Source of the DNA: Pogostemon cablin
Lineage: Eukaryota; Streptophyta; Magnoliopsida; Lamiales; Lamiaceae
DNA: 64,000 nt
Assembly: GCA_023678885.1 (NCBI GenBank)
Contig: CM042986.1
Span: forward strand, 248,001-312,000
Direction of reading: 5' to 3'
Shown here: positions 33,706 through 43,993 of the stretch, piece by piece
Layout of the letters: each line of letters begins with the position of its first letter
How positions within the stretch are numbered: position 1 is the first letter of the stretch
Notes under the pieces: model-generated
What the model was told of the DNA's origin: nothing
What the model saw: only the letters and a program-made list of their open reading frames with translations
Databases searched by the model: none
Program-made: the position numbers and the translations under genes

Positions 33706-35616
33706 TAATCCATAATTGATGTTAGCCTAAAAACTCTTTAATTAAATTACCAAACCCCTGAAAAACACTACAATCGCAAACCAAACACGACCTTGGTTAA
33801 TACCGAACGGAAAAGTTAAAACTTAAAAGGGATGTAAAATATTTTCAGAACGCTAAATCATATGGCGGGAATTCCATAATCCCTCAGCCGTCGCGATCTT
33901 CTGATTCCACTTTCATCTTCAATATCACGCACACACCTTCTGAATGCGTAGGCCAGTTGACAGCTGACACTTGGAAAAATGTACGGGAATAGCCAATTCG
34001 ATGGCAATGCCACCTTCTCCGGCGGTGGTTTCATTCTTTCGCAGGCAACACAGACCGCGGATGCCGGCTTCTCTCCGGCAAGGGTGAGCAATTTTTTTTT
34101 GCGTTTCGTTTTTCTATTGCGGTCTTATGTGATTTTGATAACTCAATTCTCTCTATTTCTAGCGCTTCTCTAAAACCCTGAAGTGCGATTTTAGTGATAG
34201 GGTTTGGAATTGATATGAATTTCAATATGTTTGGGCTCCCATGTCACTGAGAAGGTGTTTGAGAATGGATTTTTATTCTCCATTAATCGTTTTCCTTGGT
34301 TTCAATTAGTGAACATTTTGAGGAATAATGATCTGCTTTTGCCCGCTGGTTTATGCAGAATCGAGATGCCCAAGCTTTGCTTCCATTGACGGTGAAGCAA
34401 ATAAATGATGCTTTTCAAGCGAGTGGCGATAAGGCGAAGATTCTAATTGACGGTGTTGATGTGAACAATGTGTGTTGTTGTTTCGAAGCATATAGTATTT
34501 TTATTGGTATCATTTTGACTTTTTTAAATATAATTATTTGCTTTGGTTATAAATTTTGTTGCATTTAGGTGAAAATGGTGGGTATGTTGTCTGGGATAAC
34601 AGGAAGAATTACTGACATAACGTTTATCATCGATGATGGAACTGGTCACATTGAGTTCCACAGCTGGTATGTTTAAGGGTCAAATTTTCTTTTTTCTTTC
34701 TGTTGTGGATTGCAGTTTGGAGTGGTTGTTCTTATTGTGCTTGGTGATACTTTGAGATATTGTAAGACTGATACGGGTTCCAATATGACTTATTATTCTT
34801 GCATCCATACTCATTGTAGGGTAAATGAATCCGTTGACTCAAAGGAAGTGGAGTAACTAAGGTTATCCTTTCCACAAGATATACGTGACTTTCTTTAATG
34901 GTTAAATTATAAATACTATTTGTTCTAACTATGTTATAAGATCCATTTATTCCACTGCACAAGCAGAGACATATATTTCATAATTTGTTGCTGGTGGTAC
35001 GGTTCCTGTAAGTATGTAATAATAATTGAGTCCATCTTAAACCAAGAAATTTGCATATCTTGAGTTATTAACTTGGGTCTTAAAGATAATGATGAAGGAT
35101 TTATATTGGAAATACTAATGGTTATCATTTATCCTTTAAACAGTTGCTTTTGTAATTCCGTTTCTGCATAAAATTGTACTCTTACAGGCCTGTCACAGAC
35201 CATAATGAGATTGCACACCACTTTGCTGAATGTATGTATGTGCATTGCTACAACACCAAAGTACGGGTATGCTAAAATGATTAAAATTATCATGTTATCC
35301 TTTGACTTTAATGAAACAGCCAGACTTGGGATTTGGGTCATATTAACTTTTTCTACCCCTTTCTCTTCTCTGTAGAAGATGCAGGATGCTCTTCAAGTTC
35401 CTAGTCATATATCGAATTCAGCTATGAACACTTTTTCAAGGGGTTATCAATCTACCCCATCAAATAATGTAATTATAAACTGATATTTCTTCAATGAAAT
35501 TGAATGTTCTCATTCTTCTAACTACCTTAATTTTGGGGGTGTTACCCATTTTCAGTTTTCTGTACAACATCATATGGAGGGCGTTGCTAAACTTGTCTCA
35601 GATTATCTGTTATGAT

Positions 35617-35658
35617 GTCCCACATTGGTTCCGCATGCAAGTGTGGAAAGGCATATAA
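35617..35658 (+). promoter_or_regulatory. USE plus TATA in the left arm, reading inward
   Basis: GTCCCACATTG (35617-35627) matches the plant snRNA upstream sequence element RTCCCACATCG with one mismatch. A TATAA follows at 35654-35658, leaving 26 nt between. From established plant snRNA promoter rules, spacing decides polymerase choice, and the shorter spacing is the Pol III (U6) type; 26 nt agrees with the U6 layout as I recall it. A T4 run at 35690-35693 would terminate a Pol III transcript early. Confidence 0.6.
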
Positions 35659-35886
35659 GTGGGGGTCAACCCTTCACCTTCATCCATGGTTTTAGGTGAA
35701 GTTAGGACTCCCTAGCTTATATGCCTAACAATTTGGTCCGACCTGCCGGATCCGGACGGGCCATGGGATGGGGCTACCCGATGTGTGGGCCCAGGGTTGA
35801 CACCCCGGATGTGGGCCCGAGGGGAGTTGCCACCCAGAGTTGTGGGCCTAGGTATCCGTGGACGTCCGGTTCGAAGGGGGATGGAT

Positions 35887-36064
35887 TGTTATGATGTCAG
35901 CAAGTTGCGTGCAAAGGTTGGATTGTTATGATGTCCCACATCGGTTCCGCAAGCAAGTTGCGTGCAAAGGTTGGATTGTTCGGTTCCGCAAGCAAGTTGC
36001 GTGCAAAGGTTGGATTGTTATGATGTCCCACATCGGTTCCGCAAGCAAGTTGCGTGCAAAGGTC
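35887..36064. repeat. Internal tandem modules with two further USE copies
   Basis: The module TTGCGTGCAAAGGTTGGATT plus GTTCCGCAAGCAAG occurs about four times with variable inclusion of TATGATGTCCCACATC. Perfect USE cores lie near 35934 and 36024. Neither has a TATA box 26 nt downstream. The modules are internal copies of the left terminus, so they were probably made by template switching or unequal crossing-over. Confidence 0.8.
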
Positions 36065-36185
36065 ATATTGATGAAGAGAGATGGCAGGTCGGACCAATTG
36101 TTAGGCACATAAGCTAGGGAGCCCTCACTTCACTTAAAACCATGGATCTTAAAACCATGGATGAAGGTGAAGGATTGACCCCCAC

Positions 36186-36227
36186 TTATATTCCCTTCCA
36201 CACTTGCGGGCGGAACCGATGTGGGAT
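36186..36227 (-). promoter_or_regulatory. USE plus TATA in the right arm, reading inward
   Basis: On the - strand ATCCCACATCG (36217-36227) is a perfect match to RTCCCACATCG, and TATAA (36186-36190) follows after exactly 26 nt, mirroring the left arm. Conserved spacing in two diverged arms suggests selection for promoter function or recent common origin. Confidence 0.65.
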
Positions 36228-37575
36228 ATGTAACATTATCTCCAGCAGAAGACTAGCATGTAAGTTATAAACCTGATTAATATGCATAGGTGTTTCCTTT
36301 TCTCTTAAATGTTATTGCAGAATATCTCTCTCGCATGCTGGAGATTAAGATATTTGTATGGCCACAGAACTCTGTGGATGATATTATGAGCCACAATATA
36401 CTTCACAGAATTAGAGTTTCAGTCTTTATAAACCGTTGGAAAACCACATAAGTTTCTTCTCGAACAGAAACTCTGCGACTTAAGTGTTTGGAATCATCTT
36501 TCGCTTCAGTGAAGTACTAATCTAGATATTATAAGTTCAGTTAATTAAAAGAGATTTACAAATAAATAAATAAATAACCAAATTGAATGAGGTATGATAA
36601 GCAATGATTTTATAACCGCATGGGAGTGCTTGCAAGGGTTAGTCTGAAAGCATATACATGTGAAACTGTATTTGAATCATTTTATTTGTACAAGTTTACT
36701 GGATTGTGTCTAATAATGTAATGTATACTTGGCAAGTATAAATATATGTGTTTATGTCAGGAACTTCTAATGATAAAATCTTAAACTTGCTAGGCGACAA
36801 TTTGGCTGATCTTCCTAGTTAAAACATTACTGTTGAATTTGTTTGTTTGTTTGTTTTTTTTAAGTAGGCATGTCTTTTTGTTTGACTCTTTCACCTAGTT
36901 CTGATTGTGAAAATCCTTCTGAAAAATTAAACCCATCCTGTATAATAACAGCTGCAACCGTTGAAGACTTGTTTTAAAACAATGGAAGTAAGTTTAAAGT
37001 TATTGAAATGAAAGTTGTGGATTAAGTTATTAACTGATGTTTGATAGTGTTATAAATGTATAAACTGATAACAGCTTCCCCCATAATGAGGGTCTATAAT
37101 TTTAGTATGTTCTCGTTAGAGATACAGCTTTATGGTTGTGCTAAGTTGCTCCTGCAGTCATTCTATTGTCATAAATGATGAAATATTGGCTGCAGTTTTG
37201 TGAAATTTTATTCATTGTGCCCAGTGATTATTGTTAAAAGAACTTTTTAGTTTCAATTTAAGAATCTATCGAACCTTAGATCTGAGTGAATTTCTTTAAA
37301 CGTGGCAGCGCACGAGAAATAGGAGTCCATCGTTCTGAACTTGTTCAGCAACTTAAAGTTCCTGAGCAGAAGATTTTGTACTCTTCTCTCTCTCTCTCTC
37401 CCTCCCTCTGCATGCTTGCTTAGTATTTTTGAAGATTTATGCTTCCTTGAGCAATATACTCATTCTTTTGTTTATCTGGTGCTTTGATAGAGAAGCTATC
37501 GATGCTCTCGAAAGCGAAGGACTAATATACTCAACGATCGATGAGTTCCACTATAAGTCCACTGCCAATGGTTGA

Positions 37576-38700
37576 ATATGAACATTATTGAAATTGGTAA
37601 GTTATATGTATAGCAAGCAAAAAAAAAAAATTGGCTTGTTTATTTTCGTGTCCACAGACCACAAGTATATCTATATCACTGGTCGGTATTCAACTCTAAT
37701 TTAGTATGCACTTGGTTGCATTTGAATGAACTAAAAGTAGAAATTGGAATCAAACTTGTATAATAATAACAAATTAATCATTTTGTATGTTAACACAAGA
37801 AATTCCACACCTCGTAATATCTATAAATAAAATAAATTATTATAGGACGACGATATTAAATGTGAATACCGAGAAAAGGAAGTACCTATAGCACTTGAAT
37901 CCTATATTATGGCAGTAGTGTTAGACAAGATTCCATTAATACTAATTATCTGCATTAAAATAATTACCATTTTCTTACGACACAAGCATTTCTATTGCAA
38001 GAAAACAAAATTAAGAAAGAGAAAAGATTTAGGAATGCAAATCCACCCCTCAAATTAGTGGTTATCGATATATCAGATATTTATAGATGCTAAGTCCACC
38101 TTTATGCATAAAAATAAATGCAACTGAAGTGGACATTAAATATTTTGTTTCCAATATTAAACTGTTTATAGACCAAATTACAGTTTACAAGAAAAAAATA
38201 TAAGGCAAAAACTTGTGAGTCCCTGGGATACACCGTGTTCCCATGAGAATACTACCCTCTCCCTTCATATTCTATTTAACTCTATGCATTGATAGAGATT
38301 TAAATTGCAAAGGGTCCTGAGCCACAAGAGGGTTACTAAAAAAAAAAAATCCAAAACAAATCATCAGTATATGAGTAGCAGAGTACAACAATTTTTTTCT
38401 TCTTTTATTCATGCAAATTAATTAATATATTCTATTTCAAATCTCGTCTGATATTATGCTACTCCATTAAGAAAAGAGTAATTAATATTTTTGTTTAAAT
38501 TCAATGGTATATCTATTTGAATTCTAAGAACCTACTAAATAAATATATTGATATTTTGAGTCCGACACGGCTTTTGTAGTCTATAAAGAACAATTGTTGT
38601 CTATTAACTCAAAATGTCGTTCTAAATACCATGATGAAATATGAAAGTGAAAAGTGTTCCTTCAACACAATCAATAGAATTAAATTAAAATTAACATATA
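37576..38700. other. Spacer downstream of RPA32
   Basis: No gene seen. A fragment near 38204-38260 resembles the left module of the element at 25925-26290. Confidence 0.45.
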
Positions 38701-38913
38701 CTCCCTCCGTCTCCCCCTCAAATAGCATCATTTTACTATATTGGACGTCTCATCCAAATTGCAACATTTTTCTCTTTTAGTAAAAATGGCCTAACAATGT
38801 CCCACCACTACCCATCGCATCTCTCTAATACACCTACCCACTTTACATAAAATAATAATACTCCTTAATTTACGTGCAAAAATAAATGTATCTCTTTGGG
38901 CGATATGGGAGAG
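38701..38913. mobile_element. Stowaway-type MITE
   Basis: Left end CTCCCTCCGTCTCCC after TA; right end GGCGATATGGGAGAG before TA (38914-38915). Shares the CTCCCTCCGT signature with the element at 33475 but the interior differs, so it is another subfamily. Confidence 0.75.
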
Positions 38914-39541
38914 TACATTATTTAGAATCTTTTAATCGATTGACCATTTAGATCGTGGATGATGTTATCATTAATTAAAAATCCAGTTCAATTCTGTAAC
39001 TTTTTTGGCTTTAAGGATTGTGTGATCCACTAGGATCCAAGGGCTCCCAATTCTGATCTGATCTGATCTGATCAAGAAGCTCAAATGTTTTAAATTTTAT
39101 TTAGTTATTCATTTTCAGGGTCATTCTTAAATGACCTGACTCACACATGACCCAGGTCAACCGTAAAAGGGGTTCATTACTTATTTATAAAATGTACTTT
39201 ATTTTTATATTTTATTCTTTTACTTCATTAATTTCTTTTACTTCCATAATTATTATCCATATGGACACGTATTGTGTAATTTTTTCCATTAATAAAAAAC
39301 TATGTGAACTTTATTTTTTATTTTAGTGTACTTTTTTATTTTTATTTTTTATATTTTGTTTTTGTTTAAGATAGTTTTAGTTATGGTAATGAATTTATAA
39401 TTATTAAATAAATAAAAGATTATTACGCGATAAATGTGGAGATTTGAGTAATTTTTTATTTTTATTTTTGCTTCAATATATTTAAAAGACAAAATATTAC
39501 TTAGTATCTAAATTCAATTTATATATATTTATTAAAAAAAT

Positions 39542-39596
<55 letters not shown>

Positions 39597-40017
39597 CCGA
39601 AATTCATCATCTTACGTTATTTTAATTATAAAATAAAATAGTTTATTGTTCACAATATTTATAGTCATTGAATATTTTAATTATTTAAAATATCATATCT
39701 CAATATGTCATAGTAATTTTATAAATCTTCTCACTAGTTAATCTAATGAAATTTCTTATTTTTTTAAATTAATATATATTATACATGATAATTACTTAAT
39801 CCAATTCCTTTATTAAATTATTTTAAATATATAGTCAGTTTTTCGGAGGAAGAAGAGATCTCATAAATAATTGAAATATTATTTATTTATTTAAAGAGTA
39901 ATTGTTTATTATATGGTAAATTATTTTGTTCATTCATACATCATGCACTCACTTTTAAAATTTTATATTTATATATTTACATATGTAAAAATATACTCTA
40001 CATGAATAAATATAGAG
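38914..40017. other. AT-rich spacer with TA microsatellite
   Basis: No gene seen. Contains four TGATC units at about 39055-39075 and a TA run at 39545-39593. Confidence 0.6.
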
Positions 40018-40310
40018 TAACTCTCTTGTGAGACAGGTCATTTGTGAGACGGGTTTAAGATGGGTCGACCCATCATTAAAGTATGTTTATTGTATAATTA
40101 AAATATGCTTATTTGTAGTTAAAATATGTTAATAATATATCATATTATAACACACTAAAATCATACTTTAATGCATAATCCAACACACTTTAGAAAATAT
40201 ATTTTAATAATCATTAAACATACTTTATGTATATAATGAACATACTTTAGTGATGGGTCGACCCGTCTCACTAAATAACCCATCTCACAAGAGACTTTGT
40301 CATAAAAATA
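40018..40310. mobile_element. MITE with long inverted ends (CTCTTGTGAGAC family)
   Basis: The left end reads CTCTCTTGTGAGACAGG ... GTGAGACGGG ... GGGTCGACCCATCATTAAAG; the right end is its inverted copy (TTTAGTGATGGGTCGACCCG ... CCCATCTCACAAGAGACTTTGTC). Arms are about 65 bp with several mismatches; the core is AT-rich with repeated TATGTT-type words. The target duplication is not clear. Confidence 0.75.
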
Positions 40311-40391
40311 TCTACACTATGTAAACGAATTTTCTGTTTAACATTTTTAATGAAAATTTTAATATAAAAAAACTATATAATTGTGGGGTAT

Positions 40392-40815
40392 ATAGACAAA
40401 CTCTCTTATGAGATGGTAATTATGTGAGACGGGTTGTGAGGGATCGACCCGTTGTTAAAATATACTCATTATATAGGTAAAATATGTTAATTCGTAATTA
40501 AGGTATGTCTTTAAAAGCATGATGAATAATGAATTAAGTATATTTTAAAAGTGTTATAGTATGATTCACTACAAACATACTCTAAGTATTAATATGCATA
40601 CTTTATCTATATAACAAGCATATTTTTAATTACATACTTTATAGTATAAACAAATAAAAAGTGATATTGGAGCAGTGAACTATTATAGTATAAATAAATA
40701 AAAAGTGACAATATTTTTAAAGAATAATGATAATATCTTTGGAATAAAATGTGATAATTAATTAAAAATATTAAATTAATGATCTCACCCGTGAGACGAT
40801 ATCATTGCCAAAAAA
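40392..40815. mobile_element. Second, more decayed copy of the CTCTTGTGAGAC MITE
   Basis: The left end GACAAACTCTCTTATGAGATGG ... GTGAGACGGG ... GGATCGACCCG matches the left end of the element at 40018. The right boundary is uncertain; ATCTCACCCGTGAGACG near 40783 may be the decayed right end. Confidence 0.55.
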
Positions 40816-41655
40816 ATTTAAATCAAATGAATTATATATCAATTATATTTTAAAAAATTAAATATAAATTAACATTATAAAATAATAATTAAAATAAAAA
40901 ATAGATTGAATATAATCTAAACAGCATAATAATTATTCTTCATATTTAGATTGAATAGTGAATGTTGATGGAGTGAGTTAAGATCATGGATTTATTGAGA
41001 TTAATCTCACGAAATTAGATTTCTAAAACAATTTAAACATGGATGTATCTCTAAATTTATTGATATTTTTAACTAAAATAAAATAAAAATAAAATTTAAT
41101 CATTAAAGTTAATTAAAAATACTTTAATTAGTAATAAATTTCTTATTATATTTCAAATATTTAATCATTAAAATTGAAATACTAAAATTTAATAATTGAG
41201 ATTATCTTGGGTCATAGTGAACGGGTCACAGCTAAGTAATGCTCTCATTTTTATAAATCCACTTGGCACACCACTTCTTATTGTGTCCGTCTTTTGATGC
41301 GTGTCTTGCATCTCATGCCCTCTTTAGTGTCTGATTACTTTTGTATATATATATATTCAACGACTAATCATAAAAGGATTTCCCAAAGCTAAAATCTGAA
41401 AAATCAAACGAACAAAGATAGAAAATAATTGAAGCTTACATATGGTGGCTTGATTTTTTTTTTTTTTTAATAAAAAGAATTAAGTACATATATATTTCAA
41501 CTTTAATTGATCTGCATGTTTTTGGGTTCGCGCGAACTGTGGTGTTTACAATTAAATAAAAACGTGTTATAAATCAGCCCATTTTCGATAAATTAAAGTT
41601 CATTTGAATCGGATTTAGTCAATTTCACTAACAAATTTCATATTTTAGGTATGAT
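40816..41655. other. AT-rich spacer, no gene seen
   Basis: Only A/T-rich intergenic sequence with a short TA run near 41345-41356 and a T run near 41455-41470. Confidence 0.5.
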
Positions 41656-41660
41656 CAAAT

Positions 41661-42131
41661 GGTTGAATATTAAACTTAATTTTGTGGAGATGTCATGAGA
41701 ATTCTAGATAAATTGGGAAGATGTGAATCTTTTAGGTTAGTGGAGACATTTGTAAACTAGAATTCTCTAGAATGGGAAATTAAGGAAAAGGAGAAAGAAT
41801 AATATAGAGTAATGTAGTGAAAAACAATCTAGAAAAACATCTGATAAAATATAAGTGAAATATCTATATTAGTTAGAGCTTAGTAGAATTATCTAGATGA
41901 AACTAGTATAGAATGATCTAGAATATTAGAGATTGTACTTTTGATTACTATAAATAGGTGCATGATGTATCATTTTGTAGTACACAAACAAAAAGTTTTA
42001 GTGAAGTGTGTTCTATCCTAAATGTTGATCTTTCCTTCAAACTCATTCTATTACATTTTGTTCACACAACTCACCAATCCCTACACCCGTTCACAAACCT
42101 ACATATATCCCTCCAACCTTATATTCCTACA
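41661..42131 (+). repeat. 5' LTR of the outer copia
   Basis: Starts GGTTGAATATTAAAC (first base changed from the T seen in the 3' LTR) and ends TTCCTACA. U3 is dense in TCTAGA and CTAGAAT words. A TATA box (CTATAAATAGG) lies near 41949. Confidence 0.92.
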
Positions 42132-42167
42132 AAGTGGTATCCGAGCCATAAGACCCCCCTGTGAGAG

Positions 42168-43240
42168 ATGGTTAGCAACCTTCAATCCTTTCAAGTCTCG
42201 TTGCTCAACAAGAGAAACTTTGATAATTGGAGTATTAAAATGAAGGCACTCCTAGGTGCTCATGATGTTTGGGGATTGTAGAGAAAGGCTACGAGCAACC
42301 AGAAGATGAGGCGATACTATCTCAACAACTAAAGGATAAGTTGAGAGATTCAAGAAAGAGGGACAAGAAGGCTCTCTTCCTCATCTACCAAGCTTTGGGA
42401 GATGACGACTTTGAGAAAATCTCGAGCGAAACTACCGCCAAGGAAGCATGGGATAAGCTCCAAGTATCATGCAAAGGAGCCGATCAAGTTAAAAAGGTAC
42501 GTCTTCAAACTTTAAGAGGAAAATTTGAGTCCCTACATATGAAGGAGTCCGAATCTATTTCGAATTATTTTACAAGAGTTTTGGCAATCTCAAATCAAAT
42601 GAAAAGATATGGTGAAAAATGGGAGGATGTTAGAATAATGGAGAAAATACTATGTTAGTTGACTCCCAAATTTGAGCATATTGTGGTAACTATTGAGGAG
42701 ACTAAAAATTTGGAGGAGATGACAATTGATCTCTTAATGGAGTCGTTACAAGCTTATGAAGAGAAACAAAAACGAAAGCAAGATATGGTGGAGCAATTAT
42801 TAAAATTGCAAGTGAGTGCAAAGGAGAAAGACGAAGGTCAAGTAGCGGTCAAAGTCGTGGCCAAGGACAAGGTCGAGGTCGTGGACGTGAACGAGGAGGC
42901 TATGAAAATCATGGAAAGAGAAAAGTATTTGGTCGAGGAAGGAGCAACCAAAAATCGAGGTACGATAAATATTCTATAAAATGCTATAATTGTGATAGAT
43001 TTGGACATTATGCTTTCGAGTGTTGGAAAGCAAAACAAAAGGTTCAAGAGAAGGCCAACTTCGTTGAGAGCAAGAAGGAAGAAAATGCAAGTGTGCTCCT
43101 GGCGTACAAAGGAAAAAATGAAAGAAAGATGATACTTGGTACCTCGATACAGGAGCGAACAACCATATGTATGGCAAAAGGAGCATATTCGTGGAGCTGG
43201 ATGAATCAGTAAGGGGCAATGTCTCATTTGGTGATAAATC
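42168..43240 (+). pseudogene. Outer copia gag and protease, frameshifted
   Basis: ATG 42168 opens gag (QSFQVSLLNKRNFDNWSIKM), shifts frame near 42280, continues as EQPEDEAILSQQLKDK through SCKGADQVKKVRLQTLRGKF, and meets TAG at 42656-42658. A zinc knuckle CYNC-X4-H-X4-C is readable near 42982-43023 in another frame. The protease motif YLDTGANNHM sits near 43141-43170 with its aspartate present. Several frameshifts and stops make it non-functional. Confidence 0.82.
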
Positions 43241-43993
43241 TAAAATTCTGGTAAAAGGAAAAGCGAAAATTTTGATTTGCTTAAAAATGGTGGTCATGAT
43301 TTCATTTCGAATGTTTATTATGTGCCCAACATGAAAAATAATATATTGAGTTTGGGACAACTCTTAGAGAAAGGTTATGACATTCACTTGAAGGATTATA
43401 ACCTTTCAATAAGAGATAAGGAAAATAATTTCATAGCGAGGGTACCAATGTCGAAGAATAGAATGTTTCTACTAAATATTCGAAATGATGTGGCAAAATG
43501 CCTTAAAGCTTGCTTTAAGGATAAGTCTTGGTTATGACACCTACGGTTTGAGCACTTAAATTTCAGAGGATTGGAGTTGTTATCAAGGAAGGAAATAGTA
43601 AGAAGATTACCATCTATCAAGCATCCCGACCAATTATGCGAGGGATGTATACTCGGGAAGCAAGCTAGAAGGCCATTCCCAGAGGAGTCAACCTCGCGAG
43701 CAAAGAAGCCGTTGGAGTTGATCCATGCCGATGTGTGGGCCAATCAAACCAAGCTCTCTTGGTAACAACAATTATTTCTTGCTATTCATTGATGATTTTT
43801 TTAGAAAAACGTGGGTGTATTTCTTGAAGCAGAATCAGAAGTATTTGAAGCCTTCAAGAAATTTAAAGTTGCCGTTGAAAATGAGAGCGGTTTAGAAATC
43901 AAATCCATGAGAACCGATCGAGGTGGTGAATTCACATCCAAGAAGTTCATGGCGTATTGCGAAACAAATGGGATCCAGAGGCCTTTCACTGTT
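43241..43993 (+). pseudogene. Outer copia integrase N-terminal part, cut by the gypsy insertion
   Basis: Readable pieces are YYVPNMKNNILSLGQLLEKG, a zinc-binding block with HL...H (His/Cys, LCEGCILGKQ), LELIHADVW (first catalytic Asp) and MRTDRGGEFTSKKF (second Asp). TGA at 43534-43536 and shifts near 43760-43810 break the frame. The sequence stops just before the catalytic Glu block, where the gypsy LTR begins at 43994. Confidence 0.85.

Larger units (their letters stand above)
35609..36234. mobile_element. Inverted-repeat element with snRNA-type promoter boxes in both ends
   Basis: A 626-bp insertion in an RPA32 exon with a perfect 7-bp target duplication ATTATCT (35602-35608 and 36235-36241). 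The arms (about 35609-35746 and 36089-36234) are inverted copies of roughly 140 bp, starting GTTATGATGTCCCACATTGG and GTTACATATCCCACATCGG. The right arm has an extra copy of about 16 bp around ATCCATGGTTTTAAG. The centre is GC-rich (GTGGGCCC motifs), followed by tandem copies of a GGTTCCGCAAGCAAGTTGCG module. No ORF resembles a transposase, so it is non-autonomous. A 7-bp duplication does not fit the commonest superfamilies (TA, 3, 8 or 9 bp), so I leave the superfamily open. Confidence 0.85.
33979..37575 (+). pseudogene. RPA2: Replication protein A 32 kDa subunit (RPA2/RPA32) gene, disrupted
   Basis: Recognisable exons: 33979-34083, 34359-34469, 34569-34666, 34820-34852, 35188-35266, 35376-35468, 35556-35608 continuing at 36242-36259, 37309-37377 and 37491-37575. 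RPA32 is the middle subunit of the nuclear ssDNA-binding complex for replication and repair. The N-terminus (MYGNSQFDGNATFSGGGF), OB-fold pieces (NRDAQALLPLTVKQINDAFQ, IDDGTGHIEFHSWV, RPVTDHNEIAHHF) and the C-terminal winged helix (REIGVHRSELVQQLKVPE, EGLIYSTIDEFHYKS) fit the family. Two defects: the exon for the conserved GMYVRV...GKRQLVAFSV part of the OB-fold is not found between 34853 and 35187, although the flanking exons remain in phase; and a 626-bp element splits a later exon, bringing a stop within two codons. Probably a pseudogene or one encoding a protein truncated before the winged helix. Confidence 0.82.

Noticed and set aside
35609..36234. The USE/TATA element as a genuine snRNA gene
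   Set aside because: No U1-U6 snRNA body is recognisable downstream of either TATA, the boxes occur in inverted arms, and a perfect target duplication marks a mobile insertion.
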